Made by a program: the position numbers and the translations under genes. Positions 46,164 to 54,599 of a DNA stretch of 64,000 nucleotides are shown here, piece by piece. The notes below the pieces were generated by a model that saw only the letters and a program-made list of their open reading frames with translations, searched no databases and was not told the origin of the DNA. Positions within the stretch are counted from its first letter, which is position 1. Each line of letters begins with the position of its first letter. This stretch comes from PALSA-129 sp963842505 (GTDB lineage: Bacteria > Acidobacteriota > Terriglobia > Bryobacterales > Bryobacteraceae). The DNA lies in the NCBI GenBank assembly GCA_963842505.1, contig CAWJGZ010000004.1, positions 1,178,001-1,242,000 of the forward strand, in the 5' to 3' direction.

Positions 46164-46187
46164 GTGTGCGACTTTTTTGTGTGCGAC
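46159..46187 (+). repeat. Tandem 14-base duplication
   Basis: TTTTTGTGTGCGAC at 46159-46172 and again at 46174-46187, one base apart. The first copy begins with the T-tract of the terminator. It ends shortly before the next gene. Confidence 0.6.
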
Positions 46188-46208
46188 AGCCGTGAGATAA
46201 TCGCCTGC

Positions 46209-47135
46209 ATGCGCATTGCAACGATTCTCGTCGTATCGGTTGTGTCTACACTCTGCCTGTCCGCTCAGCAGAAGGGCGGTGGTCCCCAACCCGAATGGGC
46301 GCGTCAAGCCCGCCAGCTCATCACTGAAGGCAAGTATGACGATGCCCTCGCCGTCTACCAAAAGGAACTCGCCAGCACGCCCGACAGCCCCCAACTCCAC
46401 AACTCCACCGGGGTCCTGCTGGACCTCATGGGCAAGGGCGCGGAAGCTCGCAAGCACTTCTCCAAAGTGATTGAACTGGCTGCCGGCAAGGACGCCAAGG
46501 TGAGCGCTTACCGCGCCATGGCTATGTCGTACGCCTTTGAAGCCGACTGCCAGAATGCTGGCAAGTACGAACAGATGGCCATCGACATTCGCGCGGCCGA
46601 CAACGACTTCTACCAGCAGGGTGAAATTGCCGACGAAGCCGGGCGGGTCTGCATCGACACCGGCGATTTCGCCGCCGCCGAGAAGTGGTATAAGCTGGGG
46701 CACGACTCGGGCCTCAAAGACCCGAAGCTGGCGCCGGACATGAAGGACCTCTGGGAGTTTCGCTGGGAAAACGTGCAGGCGCGCCTGGCCGCCCGCCGCG
46801 GCAACAAGGCCGAAGCCATGAAGCACGTCGCCGCCGCCAAGGCGCTTTATGATAAGGATCCGCAGATGGGTTCCACCAGCGGGCAGGCCCAGGCGATGTT
46901 CCTGCCCTACCTGACCGGCTACGTGGCCTTCTACACCGGCGATTACAAGACTGCGGTGGAAGACTTGCAGAAGGCCAACCAGGATGCCTTCAACATGAGC
47001 CTGATCGGCCAGGCCTACGAGAAATTGGGCGATAAGGACAAGGCCATGGAGTACTTTCGCAAGGCCGCCGCTTCAACCGCCCACAATCCGCCGGCTGCGG
47101 CGGGCCGCCTGATCGCCAAGAAGAAGCTCGGATAG
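46209..47135 (+). CDS. Secreted tetratricopeptide-repeat protein
   Basis: 308 residues from ATG 46209. A signal peptide (ATILVVSVVSTLCLSAQQ) precedes TPR-like pairs: QLITEGKYDDALAVYQKELAS, HFSKVIELAAGKDAKVSAYR, DTGDFAAAEKWYKLGHDSG and YEKLGDKDKAMEYFRKAAAS near the end. No enzymatic motif. The open frame extends 24 codons further upstream, into the tandem duplication, but the signal peptide marks the real start. Function unknown; probably envelope-located. Confidence 0.8.
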   Translation: MRIATILVVSVVSTLCLSAQQKGGGPQPEWARQARQLITEGKYDDALAVYQKELASTPDSPQLHNSTGVLLDLMGKGAEARKHFSKVIELAAGKDAKVSAYRAMAMSYAFEADCQNAGKYEQMAIDIRAADNDFYQQGEIADEAGRVCIDTGDFAAAEKWYKLGHDSGLKDPKLAPDMKDLWEFRWENVQARLAARRGNKAEAMKHVAAAKALYDKDPQMGSTSGQAQAMFLPYLTGYVAFYTGDYKTAVEDLQKANQDAFNMSLIGQAYEKLGDKDKAMEYFRKAAASTAHNPPAAAGRLIAKKKLG

Positions 47136-47222
47136 CGCGTGATTCGGAAGACCCCGCCAGGATGAACATGGGAGCAGTGTTTTGCGGCGACGCGTCCTGC
47201 CCCGGGGCTATTTTCCAAAAAA

Positions 47223-47990
47223 TCAAAGCCAGTTCAGGTCGGTGTACTTCTCGCCAGTGAGATGCAGGAAGAGCGACTCCAGGGTGTGGAACTCCTGGCC
47301 GTTGTAAGTCAGTGAGCCGTCGTTGGCGAGCAGCGTCACATCGCCTTCCCAAACGAGCTTGCCGGGCTTGGTGATGATGGCGATGTCGTGGCAGATGCGC
47401 TCGACGGTTTCGAGCACGTGGGTGGTCATGAAGACGGTGCGGCCCTGGTCGGCGAAGCGGCGCAGCCATTGCTTCATGAGCGCGACACCGGCTGGGTCGA
47501 TGCTCTCGAAGGGTTCGTCGAGGAACAGGACCTCGGGCGAATGGATGACGGCCGCCGCGAACGCCACGCGCTTGCGCATGCCGGTGGAGTATTCGGCGAG
47601 AGTCTTCGAGGAATCCGTGAGTTCGAGCGCTTCGAGCAGTTCAGTCACCCGCTGGCGCGTGGTGACTTCATCGAGGCCGAACATGCGGGCCACGAAGGCC
47701 AGGAACTCATGGGCATAAAGCGGATCAAAGAGGCCGAGCGTTTCCGGCATGACGCCGATCCGTTTCTTGATGGCGGCGTTCTCCGAATCGAAGACCTGCC
47801 CGAGGAGTTCGACGGTTCCGGAGGTTGGATCGAGCAGGCCGGTGAGACAGCCGATCGTGGTGCTCTTGCCGGAGCCGTTGGGCCCGAGGAATCCGAAGAT
47901 GCGCCCGGGGCGCACGGAAAGCGAGAGATTCTCGACGGCGGTTATGGCGCCGTAGCGCTTCACAAGGTTGATAATCCGTATGGCGTCCAT
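47223..47990 (-). CDS. ABC transporter ATP-binding protein
   Basis: 255 residues. Walker A FLGPNGSGKSTT, Q-loop region ENAAIKKRIGVMPE, signature YSTGMRKRVAFAAA, Walker B EVLFLDEPFESID and the switch His in MTTHVLE: all present. Class similar to ABC-2 exporters of lipids, polymers or drugs. ATG 47990 overlaps the permease stop by one base (TGATG) with GGAAGG upstream, so the two are translationally coupled and form one complex. Confidence 0.93.
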   Translation of the reverse strand: MDAIRIINLVKRYGAITAVENLSLSVRPGRIFGFLGPNGSGKSTTIGCLTGLLDPTSGTVELLGQVFDSENAAIKKRIGVMPETLGLFDPLYAHEFLAFVARMFGLDEVTTRQRVTELLEALELTDSSKTLAEYSTGMRKRVAFAAAVIHSPEVLFLDEPFESIDPAGVALMKQWLRRFADQGRTVFMTTHVLETVERICHDIAIITKPGKLVWEGDVTLLANDGSLTYNGQEFHTLESLFLHLTGEKYTDLNWL

Positions 47991-49564
47991 CAGCCTTTTC
48001 CTTCCAGCAGGGCCATCAGCGATTCGCGTTTGACGCGAAACAGGGCGGTGGCAAAGTGCAGCGACGTGAAGTAGAAGACCGCAGCCAGCAGGGCGGCCGG
48101 AGGCGCGGCCCACCAGTAGTCCGGGGTGAGAGCGGCGGGCCATTGTTTGGCGGCCAGTTGCGGCAGAAACAGCAAGGAGAGCATACCGCCGATGACCACG
48201 ATGTTGCCGGCGAAAGAAAGGTCGTTACCGAAGCTCTGGTTGTAATTGCCGCGGCGCGGGCCGAGCAGCGAAGTCCACAGCGCGATGCCGTGAAAGAGGA
48301 ACAAGCTCGAGACGCTGGCTGCCACCAGCATGGCGATAGCACGGGCGTCGAAGCCGCCGGGCATGAAGAAGCTCCAGAGAAGTGCGGCCGGCAGGATAAG
48401 CGCGGCGCTCAACATGACAAACATGTAACTGCCGGCGCGCAGGGCCGTGGCGGCGCCGGTGGGCAGCAGGAGAAAGCGGCGGAATCCGCCGCCGACGTAT
48501 CCAAACTGGTTGACGGCGAACTGGACGGTGCCGACGAACCCGAGGATCAGAAAGACCGATAGGGAAATGGCGAACTTTTCCGCCGTGGCATGCACCTGCC
48601 GGCTGTAGAAGAACTGTAGGAACGCGGCCAGTGGCAGCGCCAGCGGATAGATGGTGCGGAAGCGATTGTGGCGCGAATAGAAGCGCAGCCAGTGCGCGAC
48701 CAGCGGTCCGTTTTGGGTTCCGAAGATTGCGCCAATCCGATCGAAGGGGCTTTCCCAAGCGACCCTGGAGGCTTGCGCGACGCGCGCTTTGGGCGGACAA
48801 CGTTCGAGCACGACGAGCGCGGCGGCGAGCGCGCCCGTCCACAGGAGGATCGCGCCCAGGCCTGACAAGGCGGCGAGGTCCGCGTGGGTCATGGCAACGG
48901 CTGCGCCGGCCGGCGGCGTGCTCTGCCACAAGCGTACGGCGACGTCCTGTATCCGCGGATTGCGGTGGATCAAGGGCGTGATCATGGCCGGCAGCAGGCC
49001 GAGAAGCATCATGGAGACGAGCATGATGGCGGAGCCGCCTTTCTTCATCATGAGGCGGTCCACCAGCATGCCGAGCACGCGCGCGGCAACGTAGTTGGAG
49101 CAGAAGAGCAGCAGTGCGGCGATCAAACCGAACCAGAAGGAACCGGCGCCAAAGAGGTAGAGACCGAGAGCGATGCCGAGGTCCAAGGCCAGGAAGAGCA
49201 GCCAGTAGGGATCGACTATGCCGATAAAGTGGCGGGTGAGCCGCCGTTCCAGCGCGCGCACGGGATAGCGCCGGAGCTCGGTTTCGGAGAAGATGGCGGT
49301 CATGCCGAAGCCCAGCACGACACTGGCGACGATGGCCTGGCCATAGATGCCTCCGAGCAGAACGCCGGCGATGCGCACGCCTTTGCCGCTGCGGATGGCG
49401 GCCATGCCGGCGCCGACGCCGCCGGCGGCGAGCATGGAGACGACCATCACGAGCAGCACGTAGCCGGCAAAGAACAAGGCGATCTTGCCATTCCGCGTAC
49501 GGGTTTTGGCCCAGAGCAGGCGATACCGCAAGCGGATAAGAACTCCGATGAGTTGGAAGTTCAT
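47990..49564 (-). CDS. ABC-2-like permease
   Basis: 524 residues, about ten to twelve hydrophobic helices: N-terminal block from IALFFAGYVLLVMVVSMLAAGG, a central group and a C-terminal group ending YWWAAPPAALLAAVFYFTSL. Partner of the ATPase encoded just downstream (one-base overlap). The substrate is unknown. The ATG at 49564 lies 10 bases downstream of the serS stop, so serS may be co-transcribed. Confidence 0.84.
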   Translation of the reverse strand: MNFQLIGVLIRLRYRLLWAKTRTRNGKIALFFAGYVLLVMVVSMLAAGGVGAGMAAIRSGKGVRIAGVLLGGIYGQAIVASVVLGFGMTAIFSETELRRYPVRALERRLTRHFIGIVDPYWLLFLALDLGIALGLYLFGAGSFWFGLIAALLLFCSNYVAARVLGMLVDRLMMKKGGSAIMLVSMMLLGLLPAMITPLIHRNPRIQDVAVRLWQSTPPAGAAVAMTHADLAALSGLGAILLWTGALAAALVVLERCPPKARVAQASRVAWESPFDRIGAIFGTQNGPLVAHWLRFYSRHNRFRTIYPLALPLAAFLQFFYSRQVHATAEKFAISLSVFLILGFVGTVQFAVNQFGYVGGGFRRFLLLPTGAATALRAGSYMFVMLSAALILPAALLWSFFMPGGFDARAIAMLVAASVSSLFLFHGIALWTSLLGPRRGNYNQSFGNDLSFAGNIVVIGGMLSLLFLPQLAAKQWPAALTPDYWWAAPPAALLAAVFYFTSLHFATALFRVKRESLMALLEGKG

Positions 49565-49574
49565 AGAACTGTGG

Positions 49575-50855
49575 TTACTTGCGCGGGCGGATCACTTCCT
49601 CATTGAGATACGGGCGGAGCGCTTCGGGAACGACCACCGAGCCGTCCTTCTGCTGGAAGTTTTCGACTATGGCCACCCAGGTGCGGCCGATGGCGAAACC
49701 GCTGCCGTTCAGCGTGTGGACGTACTCGGCCTTTTTCCCGGTGCGCATGCGGATGCCGGCGCGACGGGCTTGGAAAGCTTCGTAGTTCGAGCAGGAGGAG
49801 ATTTCTTTGTAAGCATTCTGGCCGGGGAGCCAGACTTCGAGGTCGTAGGTTTTGGCGTTGGAAAAGCCAAGGTCGCCCGTCGAGAGAACCACGGTGCGGA
49901 ACGGCAGGCCAAGGCGCCGGAGGATGTCTTCGGCATCGGCCGTAAGCTTTTCCAGCTCATCGTAACTCTGGTCGGGACGCGTGAACTTCACCAGTTCGAC
50001 TTTCTGAAACTGGTGCTGGCGGATGATGCCGCGGACATCGCGGCCGTAAGAGCCGGCCTCGCTGCGGAAGCACGGGGTGTACGCGCAGAGCTTGATGGGC
50101 AGCGACTCGGCCTCCAGAGTTTCGTCGCGAAAGATGTTGGTCACGGGAACTTCGGCGGTGGGGATCAGCCACAGATCGTGGCCCTCGCACTTGAAGAGGT
50201 CTTCCTTGAACTTGGGCAACTGGCCAGTGCCGAAGAGGCTGGCGGAATTGACCAGGAAGGGCGGCAATACTTCGGTGTAGCCGTGGTGGCGGGTGTGGAC
50301 CTCGAGCATGAAATTGATGAGAGCGCGTTCGAGCTTGGCGCCGAGGTCCCAGTAGAGAGCGAAGCGGGCGCCAGTGATTTTAGCGGCGCGTTCGAAATCC
50401 AGAATGCCGAGCTCGGGGCCAAGGTCCCAGTGGGCTTTGGGCTCGAAATCGAAAACGGGCGGCTGGCCCACGCGGCGCACCTCGACGTTGTCGTCGGCGC
50501 TTTTACCGACGGGCACGGATTCGTGCGGGACGTTAGGGATACCGGCGAGCAGTTCCTTGAAGTGCGCGTCGAGGGATTGGACCTGCTCATCGAGCGCGGC
50601 GATTTCCGCCTTCATGGCGCGCACGTGGTCCTGCTGCTCGGTGGTGTCGGCGCCCTCACGCCGCCGCTTGCCGATCTCGAGGCTTTGCTCGTTGACGCGG
50701 GCCTTCAACTGCTCGGCCTTGGTGATGCCGGCGCGGCGCTGCTGGTCGAGCTCGCGAAACTGGTCCAGGCCGGGTATGTTGCCGCGCGTGGCAAGGCGTT
50801 CGGCGATGCGTTCGAAGTTGGAGCGAAAGTAGGAGAGATCGTGCATTCTCTCCAT
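49575..50855 (-). CDS. serS: Seryl-tRNA synthetase
   Basis: 426 residues, normal length. Attaches Ser to tRNA-Ser and to selenocysteine tRNA. The N-terminal helical arm (about residues 1-110, coiled coil rich in Glu/Gln/Arg) binds the long variable arm; class II motif 2 is FRSEAGSYGRDVRGIIRQHQ and motif 3 is NGSGFAIGRTWVAIVEN; TAEVPVTNIFRDE is also typical. ATG 50855 gives MERMHDL; a second ATG at 50846 has GGAGAGA directly before it. mqnC lies upstream on the same strand. Confidence 0.96.
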   Translation of the reverse strand: MERMHDLSYFRSNFERIAERLATRGNIPGLDQFRELDQQRRAGITKAEQLKARVNEQSLEIGKRRREGADTTEQQDHVRAMKAEIAALDEQVQSLDAHFKELLAGIPNVPHESVPVGKSADDNVEVRRVGQPPVFDFEPKAHWDLGPELGILDFERAAKITGARFALYWDLGAKLERALINFMLEVHTRHHGYTEVLPPFLVNSASLFGTGQLPKFKEDLFKCEGHDLWLIPTAEVPVTNIFRDETLEAESLPIKLCAYTPCFRSEAGSYGRDVRGIIRQHQFQKVELVKFTRPDQSYDELEKLTADAEDILRRLGLPFRTVVLSTGDLGFSNAKTYDLEVWLPGQNAYKEISSCSNYEAFQARRAGIRMRTGKKAEYVHTLNGSGFAIGRTWVAIVENFQQKDGSVVVPEALRPYLNEEVIRPRK

Positions 50856-50954
50856 GCTAACGCATGGGAGGAAAGGGAGCTAACCGCCTGGCTGGGCGAT
50901 AGGAGAGCGGTGTCTGCCGGTTTTGTATGTCTTGTCCCATAATTCTGACAGGAC

Positions 50955-51986
50955 TCAATTCAGGAAGTAGGTACGATACAGAGTGTCGCGCTGCTTGGGA
51001 ATGAAGCCGGCATCCCGGATGATGCGGCGCAGTTCCTCTTCGCTGGCACGATAGTGCGCGCCGGCGGAGGAGACTACGTTCTCCTCGATCATGATGCTGC
51101 CGACGTCGTTGCCGCCGAATCGCAGGCCCAACTGGCAGGTTTTCAGACCCTGCGTCACCCAGGAAGACTGCACGTTTTCGAAATTATCTAGGTAAATGCG
51201 GGAAATTGCCAGGGTTTGCAGGTACTCGACGGCGGTGGCTTCCTCCTTGACGAAGTGACCGAGCGCGGTGTTTTCGCGCTGGAATGTCCACGGAATGAAG
51301 GCCGTAAAACCGCCCGTCTCTTCCTGCAGGTTGCGCACCAGCTCCAGGTGGTTCATGCGCTGCTCGATGGTTTCGCCACAGCCGAACATCATAGTCGCGG
51401 TGGTTCGCATGCCGAGTTGATGCGCGGTCCGATGCACGTCTACCCAATCCTGGGTGCTGCACTTGAGGCGGCTGATGCGATGGCGCACCGCGTCATCCAG
51501 GATTTCAGCGCCGCCGCCGGGGATGGAATCGAGGCCGGAGTCCATCAGGCGCCGGATGGTGTCGCGAAGGCTCAGGCCGCTGACCTCGGCGATATTGGCG
51601 ACTTCCGGCGCGGACAGGCAGTGCAGGTGAATGCAGAAGCGTTGCTTGATGCCGCGAAAGAGATCTTCATACCACTCGATCTTGAGATCTGGGTGGAGAC
51701 CGCCCTGCATCAGGACGCCCGTGCCGCCGAGGTCGATGGTCTCCTGAATTTTCTGGTAGATAACTTCCCTGGGCAGGACGTAGCCTTCGGCATGGCCCAT
51801 GGGCCGGTAGAAGGCGCAGAAGGTGCAGTACTCGGTGCAGAAATTGGTGTAGTTGATATTGCGGTCGATGATGTAGGAGACGACGTTTTCGGGGTGCCAC
51901 TTCCGGCGGACGGAATCGGCCTCCATACCGATGCCGATGAGGTCGTCGGAACCAAACAAGTCGAGTGCTGCCTGGCGAGTAATCAT
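50955..51986 (-). CDS. mqnC: Cyclic dehypoxanthinyl futalosine synthase
   Basis: 343 residues. A radical-SAM enzyme of the futalosine route to menaquinone that cyclises dehypoxanthine futalosine. Cluster motif CTEYCTFC (Cx3Cx2C) near residue 50; further motifs are GGTGVLMQGGLHPDL, LSAPEVANIAEVSG and GLDSIPGGGAEIL, which distinguish MqnC from the sister enzyme MqnE. It implies that this organism makes menaquinone by this pathway. mqnA, mqnB and mqnD are not in the window. An aminotransferase relic lies about 600 bases upstream. Confidence 0.94.
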   Translation of the reverse strand: MITRQAALDLFGSDDLIGIGMEADSVRRKWHPENVVSYIIDRNINYTNFCTEYCTFCAFYRPMGHAEGYVLPREVIYQKIQETIDLGGTGVLMQGGLHPDLKIEWYEDLFRGIKQRFCIHLHCLSAPEVANIAEVSGLSLRDTIRRLMDSGLDSIPGGGAEILDDAVRHRISRLKCSTQDWVDVHRTAHQLGMRTTATMMFGCGETIEQRMNHLELVRNLQEETGGFTAFIPWTFQRENTALGHFVKEEATAVEYLQTLAISRIYLDNFENVQSSWVTQGLKTCQLGLRFGGNDVGSIMIEENVVSSAGAHYRASEEELRRIIRDAGFIPKQRDTLYRTYFLN

Positions 51987-52036
51987 ACGGTTAACCGGCG
52001 GGCTGGTTCAAAAAATAGCAGACGCGGGGCCGGGCT

Positions 52037-52417
52037 TCAGGCCTGTAGGGCCATCTCTGGCTTGTGGGCTTCAGCAACCAGGTAGAGCGTGAACAAAGGC
52101 TTGGGTTCGCCCCTGCCCCAGCGGTTGACCTGCCATTTGGCACGGAGGTATCGCACAGTGGGTTGATCGCCGAGGTCGAGCGCCACCTGGTAGGTGCCGC
52201 AATAGAACTTTTGCGGGAACGAAACCAGCGGTTTAGCGCCCCAGTCGGTTCCATCAGCGGATCCCCAAATGGAGACGATGAGGCTCTCCTGTTCGATGAT
52301 CCGCGTGATGCCCAGGGTCAGAAGCAGCGTTCCGCCCAGTTGCTCGCCAAGGTCGATATCGGACGACGTCCCGTCCGTCCGGATCGTGGTCTCCTGCAAT
52401 AAGAACTGTGGAAGCAT
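52037..52417 (-). CDS. Hypothetical beta-rich protein
   Basis: 126 residues with no family recognised. Sequence alternates short hydrophobic strands and turns (TLLLTLGITRIIEQESLIVSI, YQVALDLGDQPTVRYLRAKW), suggesting a small beta sandwich. No signal peptide or membrane helix. GGGAGGAAG stands about 7 bases before the ATG, and codon use is normal. It lies 50 bases upstream of mqnC on the same strand. Confidence 0.6.
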   Translation of the reverse strand: MLPQFLLQETTIRTDGTSSDIDLGEQLGGTLLLTLGITRIIEQESLIVSIWGSADGTDWGAKPLVSFPQKFYCGTYQVALDLGDQPTVRYLRAKWQVNRWGRGEPKPLFTLYLVAEAHKPEMALQA

Positions 52418-52592
52418 ACCTAGTCTTCCTCCCGGCTGAAGTTCCGGCTATGCACATTGGATCTTCGCTAGTTGGTGCCAAGCTAACTCTAGAGTCTCAT
52501 ATTTTTTGCAAAAACAGAAGCGGACCTGATGATCTCCTCCACGGGAGTGTGCATAAAAGCTCGATCTGGAAAGGGCGCCGGCGCCGATTGTG

Positions 52593-52860
52593 TCAATCAG
52601 GTGACACACGCAAGGCCAGGTCGCCCCATGCGCCGAAGGCGAAAACACCGTCCACGGCGTAGTGGGCGCCATCCGGCCGGAAGCAGCGGAACCCGTCTGA
52701 TTCCAGGAGGGTGAGCAGGTGATCGCGGCGGCGTGCATATTGAGCGGGCAGGGCCTGACAGTAGCCTTCATCCGGGCTCAAGGCCGAGGCGCCCGACTGC
52801 TGCAAAGGCGCGGCGACAACTACCGTGAGGAACTCTCCCGGATGGCGGTAGCGGAAGACG
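52593..52860 (-). pseudogene. Relic of a class I/II aminotransferase
   Basis: Part of a 135-codon frame whose reading resembles the C-terminal half of PLP aminotransferases (methionine or kynurenine type): EFLTVVVAAPLQQSG, then PAQYARRRDHLLTLLESDGF, then RCFRPDGAHYAVD. The frame ends in WGDLALRVSPD and stop, well before the normal end, and the N-terminal catalytic part (PLP Lys, GxGxx) is missing; residues further upstream do not fit. So this is a decayed gene. The gap 52418-53068 holds nothing else recognisable. Confidence 0.5.
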
Positions 52861-53068
52861 GCGCCTTTCGAAAGCAAGGGAAAAGCCCGAAGCCGTAAAG
52901 TGGGGTAGCCGGGGAGAAGCAGAGAGGGCCCGCCGGTGTCGCCTCCAACGGGCCCTAACACATAGTAGAAAGGAACGATATAAGAAAAGTAGCATCGCAA
53001 TAGCGGACCGGCAAGATGCCCTTGGTTAGTAAGGGAATGCTATCCTGGGCGCGTAGGACCAGCGGACC

Positions 53069-53755
53069 ATGCTGAAGGTGTTGCGCCAGGCCGAAGTCTT
53101 TGTGCGAGTGGCGGCGGTCATCGCCCTGGCATATCTGCTTTACGTTTTCCTGGCCCGGCACAGCTCCGAAAGGCGTTTTTCAGGGCAGCACGCGGCGACC
53201 GGCGCCGCGCCCACGGCGTTCGACGCCACCTATGGCGGCGCCGAACTCAGGATCCTCCAGTTTTACGCTCGTGACGGTGTGCTCTACGAGGGCAAGAGCA
53301 CGCTGATTTGCTACGGAGTGGTGAATGCTAAGTCGGTGGCCATAGATCCGCCGATCGAGTCCGTCTACCCCGCCCTCAGCCGCTGCGTGGAGACCACCCC
53401 AAAACGCGACACCAGGTACGTCCTGACAGCCGAAGGCCAGAATGGGAAGACGGTTTCCTCCAGCTTCACCGTGCGCGTGCAGGCCGACCCCGATTCCCTG
53501 CCCCGCGTCACCTCATTCGGCATCAACAGGCACACCGTGGAAAAGGGCCGCGACATATACGTTCTGGCGTTCGCATTCCAAAACGGGAAAGACGTGAGCA
53601 TCGATCCACCGGTCTTTTCACCGATCGAGGATTCGGCTCCATTCGGCCAGTTTTTCGTAGCGCCGGACAAGACGACGACGTATACACTGACGGTGACCGG
53701 GAAGTTCGGGCACAAAGCGCAGAAGAAATTGACGGTGGAAGTGAAGGGCCAGTAG
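53069..53755 (+). CDS. Membrane-anchored protein with two Ig-like modules
   Basis: 228 residues. An N-terminal transmembrane helix (about residues 12-29, VRVAAVIALAYLLYVFLA) precedes two similar beta modules: one ending YVLTAEGQNGKTVSSSFTVRV and one ending YTLTVTGKFGHKAQKKLTVEV. Each contains an IDPP motif (VAIDPPIE, VSIDPPVF), so they look like an internal duplication of an Ig-like fold. Probably periplasmic and structural or ligand-binding. No family name is given. It begins with ATG but has no clear ribosome site. Confidence 0.72.
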   Translation: MLKVLRQAEVFVRVAAVIALAYLLYVFLARHSSERRFSGQHAATGAAPTAFDATYGGAELRILQFYARDGVLYEGKSTLICYGVVNAKSVAIDPPIESVYPALSRCVETTPKRDTRYVLTAEGQNGKTVSSSFTVRVQADPDSLPRVTSFGINRHTVEKGRDIYVLAFAFQNGKDVSIDPPVFSPIEDSAPFGQFFVAPDKTTTYTLTVTGKFGHKAQKKLTVEVKGQ

Positions 53756-53803
53756 GCCAGCTTGCCGGACTGGCGGCGGCGGCGGTAGACTCCGAGTGAG
53801 ATT

Positions 53804-54496
53804 ATGCGAATCACCTGGCTTGGACACGGCTCATTCCAATTCGAACTCCCCTCGGGGCAAGTCATCCTTATGGACCCCTGGATCGAGGGCAACCCTGCCT
53901 ATCCCAAACACCACCAGATCGCGCGCGTCGACACTATCTGCATCACGCACGGCCACTTCGACCACATCCACGACGCTCTGCCGCTGGCCGCGCGCTTCTC
54001 ACCCGAAGTGGTGGCCATCTTCGAAACCTGCAACTGGCTCGAATCGAAGGGCGTGCAGAAGACTCGCCCGATGAACAAAGGCGGGTCGCAAACCGTCGGC
54101 GGGGTCTCCATCACAATGACTCACGCCGTGCATAGCTGCGGCATCCTGGACGATGGCAAAATCATCTACGGCGGTGAAGCTTCCGGCTACGTGCTGCGCT
54201 TCCAAGGCGGCCGCGCGCTGTACTTCGCCGGCGATACCAACGTCTTTTCCGACATGCACCTGGTGGAGCAACTCTACCACCCCGATCTGGCCTTTCTGCC
54301 GATCGGCGATCTCTACACCATGAGCCCGCGCGAAGCCGCGGTGGCCTGTAAGCTGCTGCGGCCGGCAAAAGTCATCCCCATGCACTTCGGAACCTTTCCG
54401 GCGCTGACCGGGACTCCGGCGCAGTTGGCCGCGCTGGTGGCCGATCTGCCGACTGAAGTGTGGCCGCTTCAGCCCGGCAAGACGGTCGACTGGTAA
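53804..54496 (+). CDS. UPF0173-type metal-dependent hydrolase
   Basis: 230 residues. Metallo-beta-lactamase fold with the ligand set HGHFDHI near residue 47, followed by MTHAVHSC, YFAGDTNVFSDM and a later MHFGTFPAL. Family-typical start MRITWLGHGSFQFEL. Members hydrolyse phosphoesters or act on lactones; the natural substrate is unknown. Cytoplasmic. ATG 53804 follows a GTGAGATT region; no strong ribosome site is seen. A hairpin at 54523-54547 lies downstream between it and a convergent gene. Confidence 0.9.
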   Translation: MRITWLGHGSFQFELPSGQVILMDPWIEGNPAYPKHHQIARVDTICITHGHFDHIHDALPLAARFSPEVVAIFETCNWLESKGVQKTRPMNKGGSQTVGGVSITMTHAVHSCGILDDGKIIYGGEASGYVLRFQGGRALYFAGDTNVFSDMHLVEQLYHPDLAFLPIGDLYTMSPREAAVACKLLRPAKVIPMHFGTFPALTGTPAQLAALVADLPTEVWPLQPGKTVDW

Positions 54497-54522
54497 CTGG
54501 GGCGGTTGAAGACCAACTGGTA

Positions 54523-54547
54523 GCGCCGGCGGTCTTGCCGCCGGTGC
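54523..54547. terminator. Hairpin between convergent genes
   Basis: GCGCCGGCGG, TCTTG, CCGCCGGTGC: a 10-bp stem with one G.U, between two converging genes. No T-run follows on either side, so it may be a REP-like element instead of a terminator. Confidence 0.4.
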
Positions 54548-54599
54548 CTTATGCGCGATTGACCATCACCGCTGTTCTACCAGCATGCACGCGGCTTGC

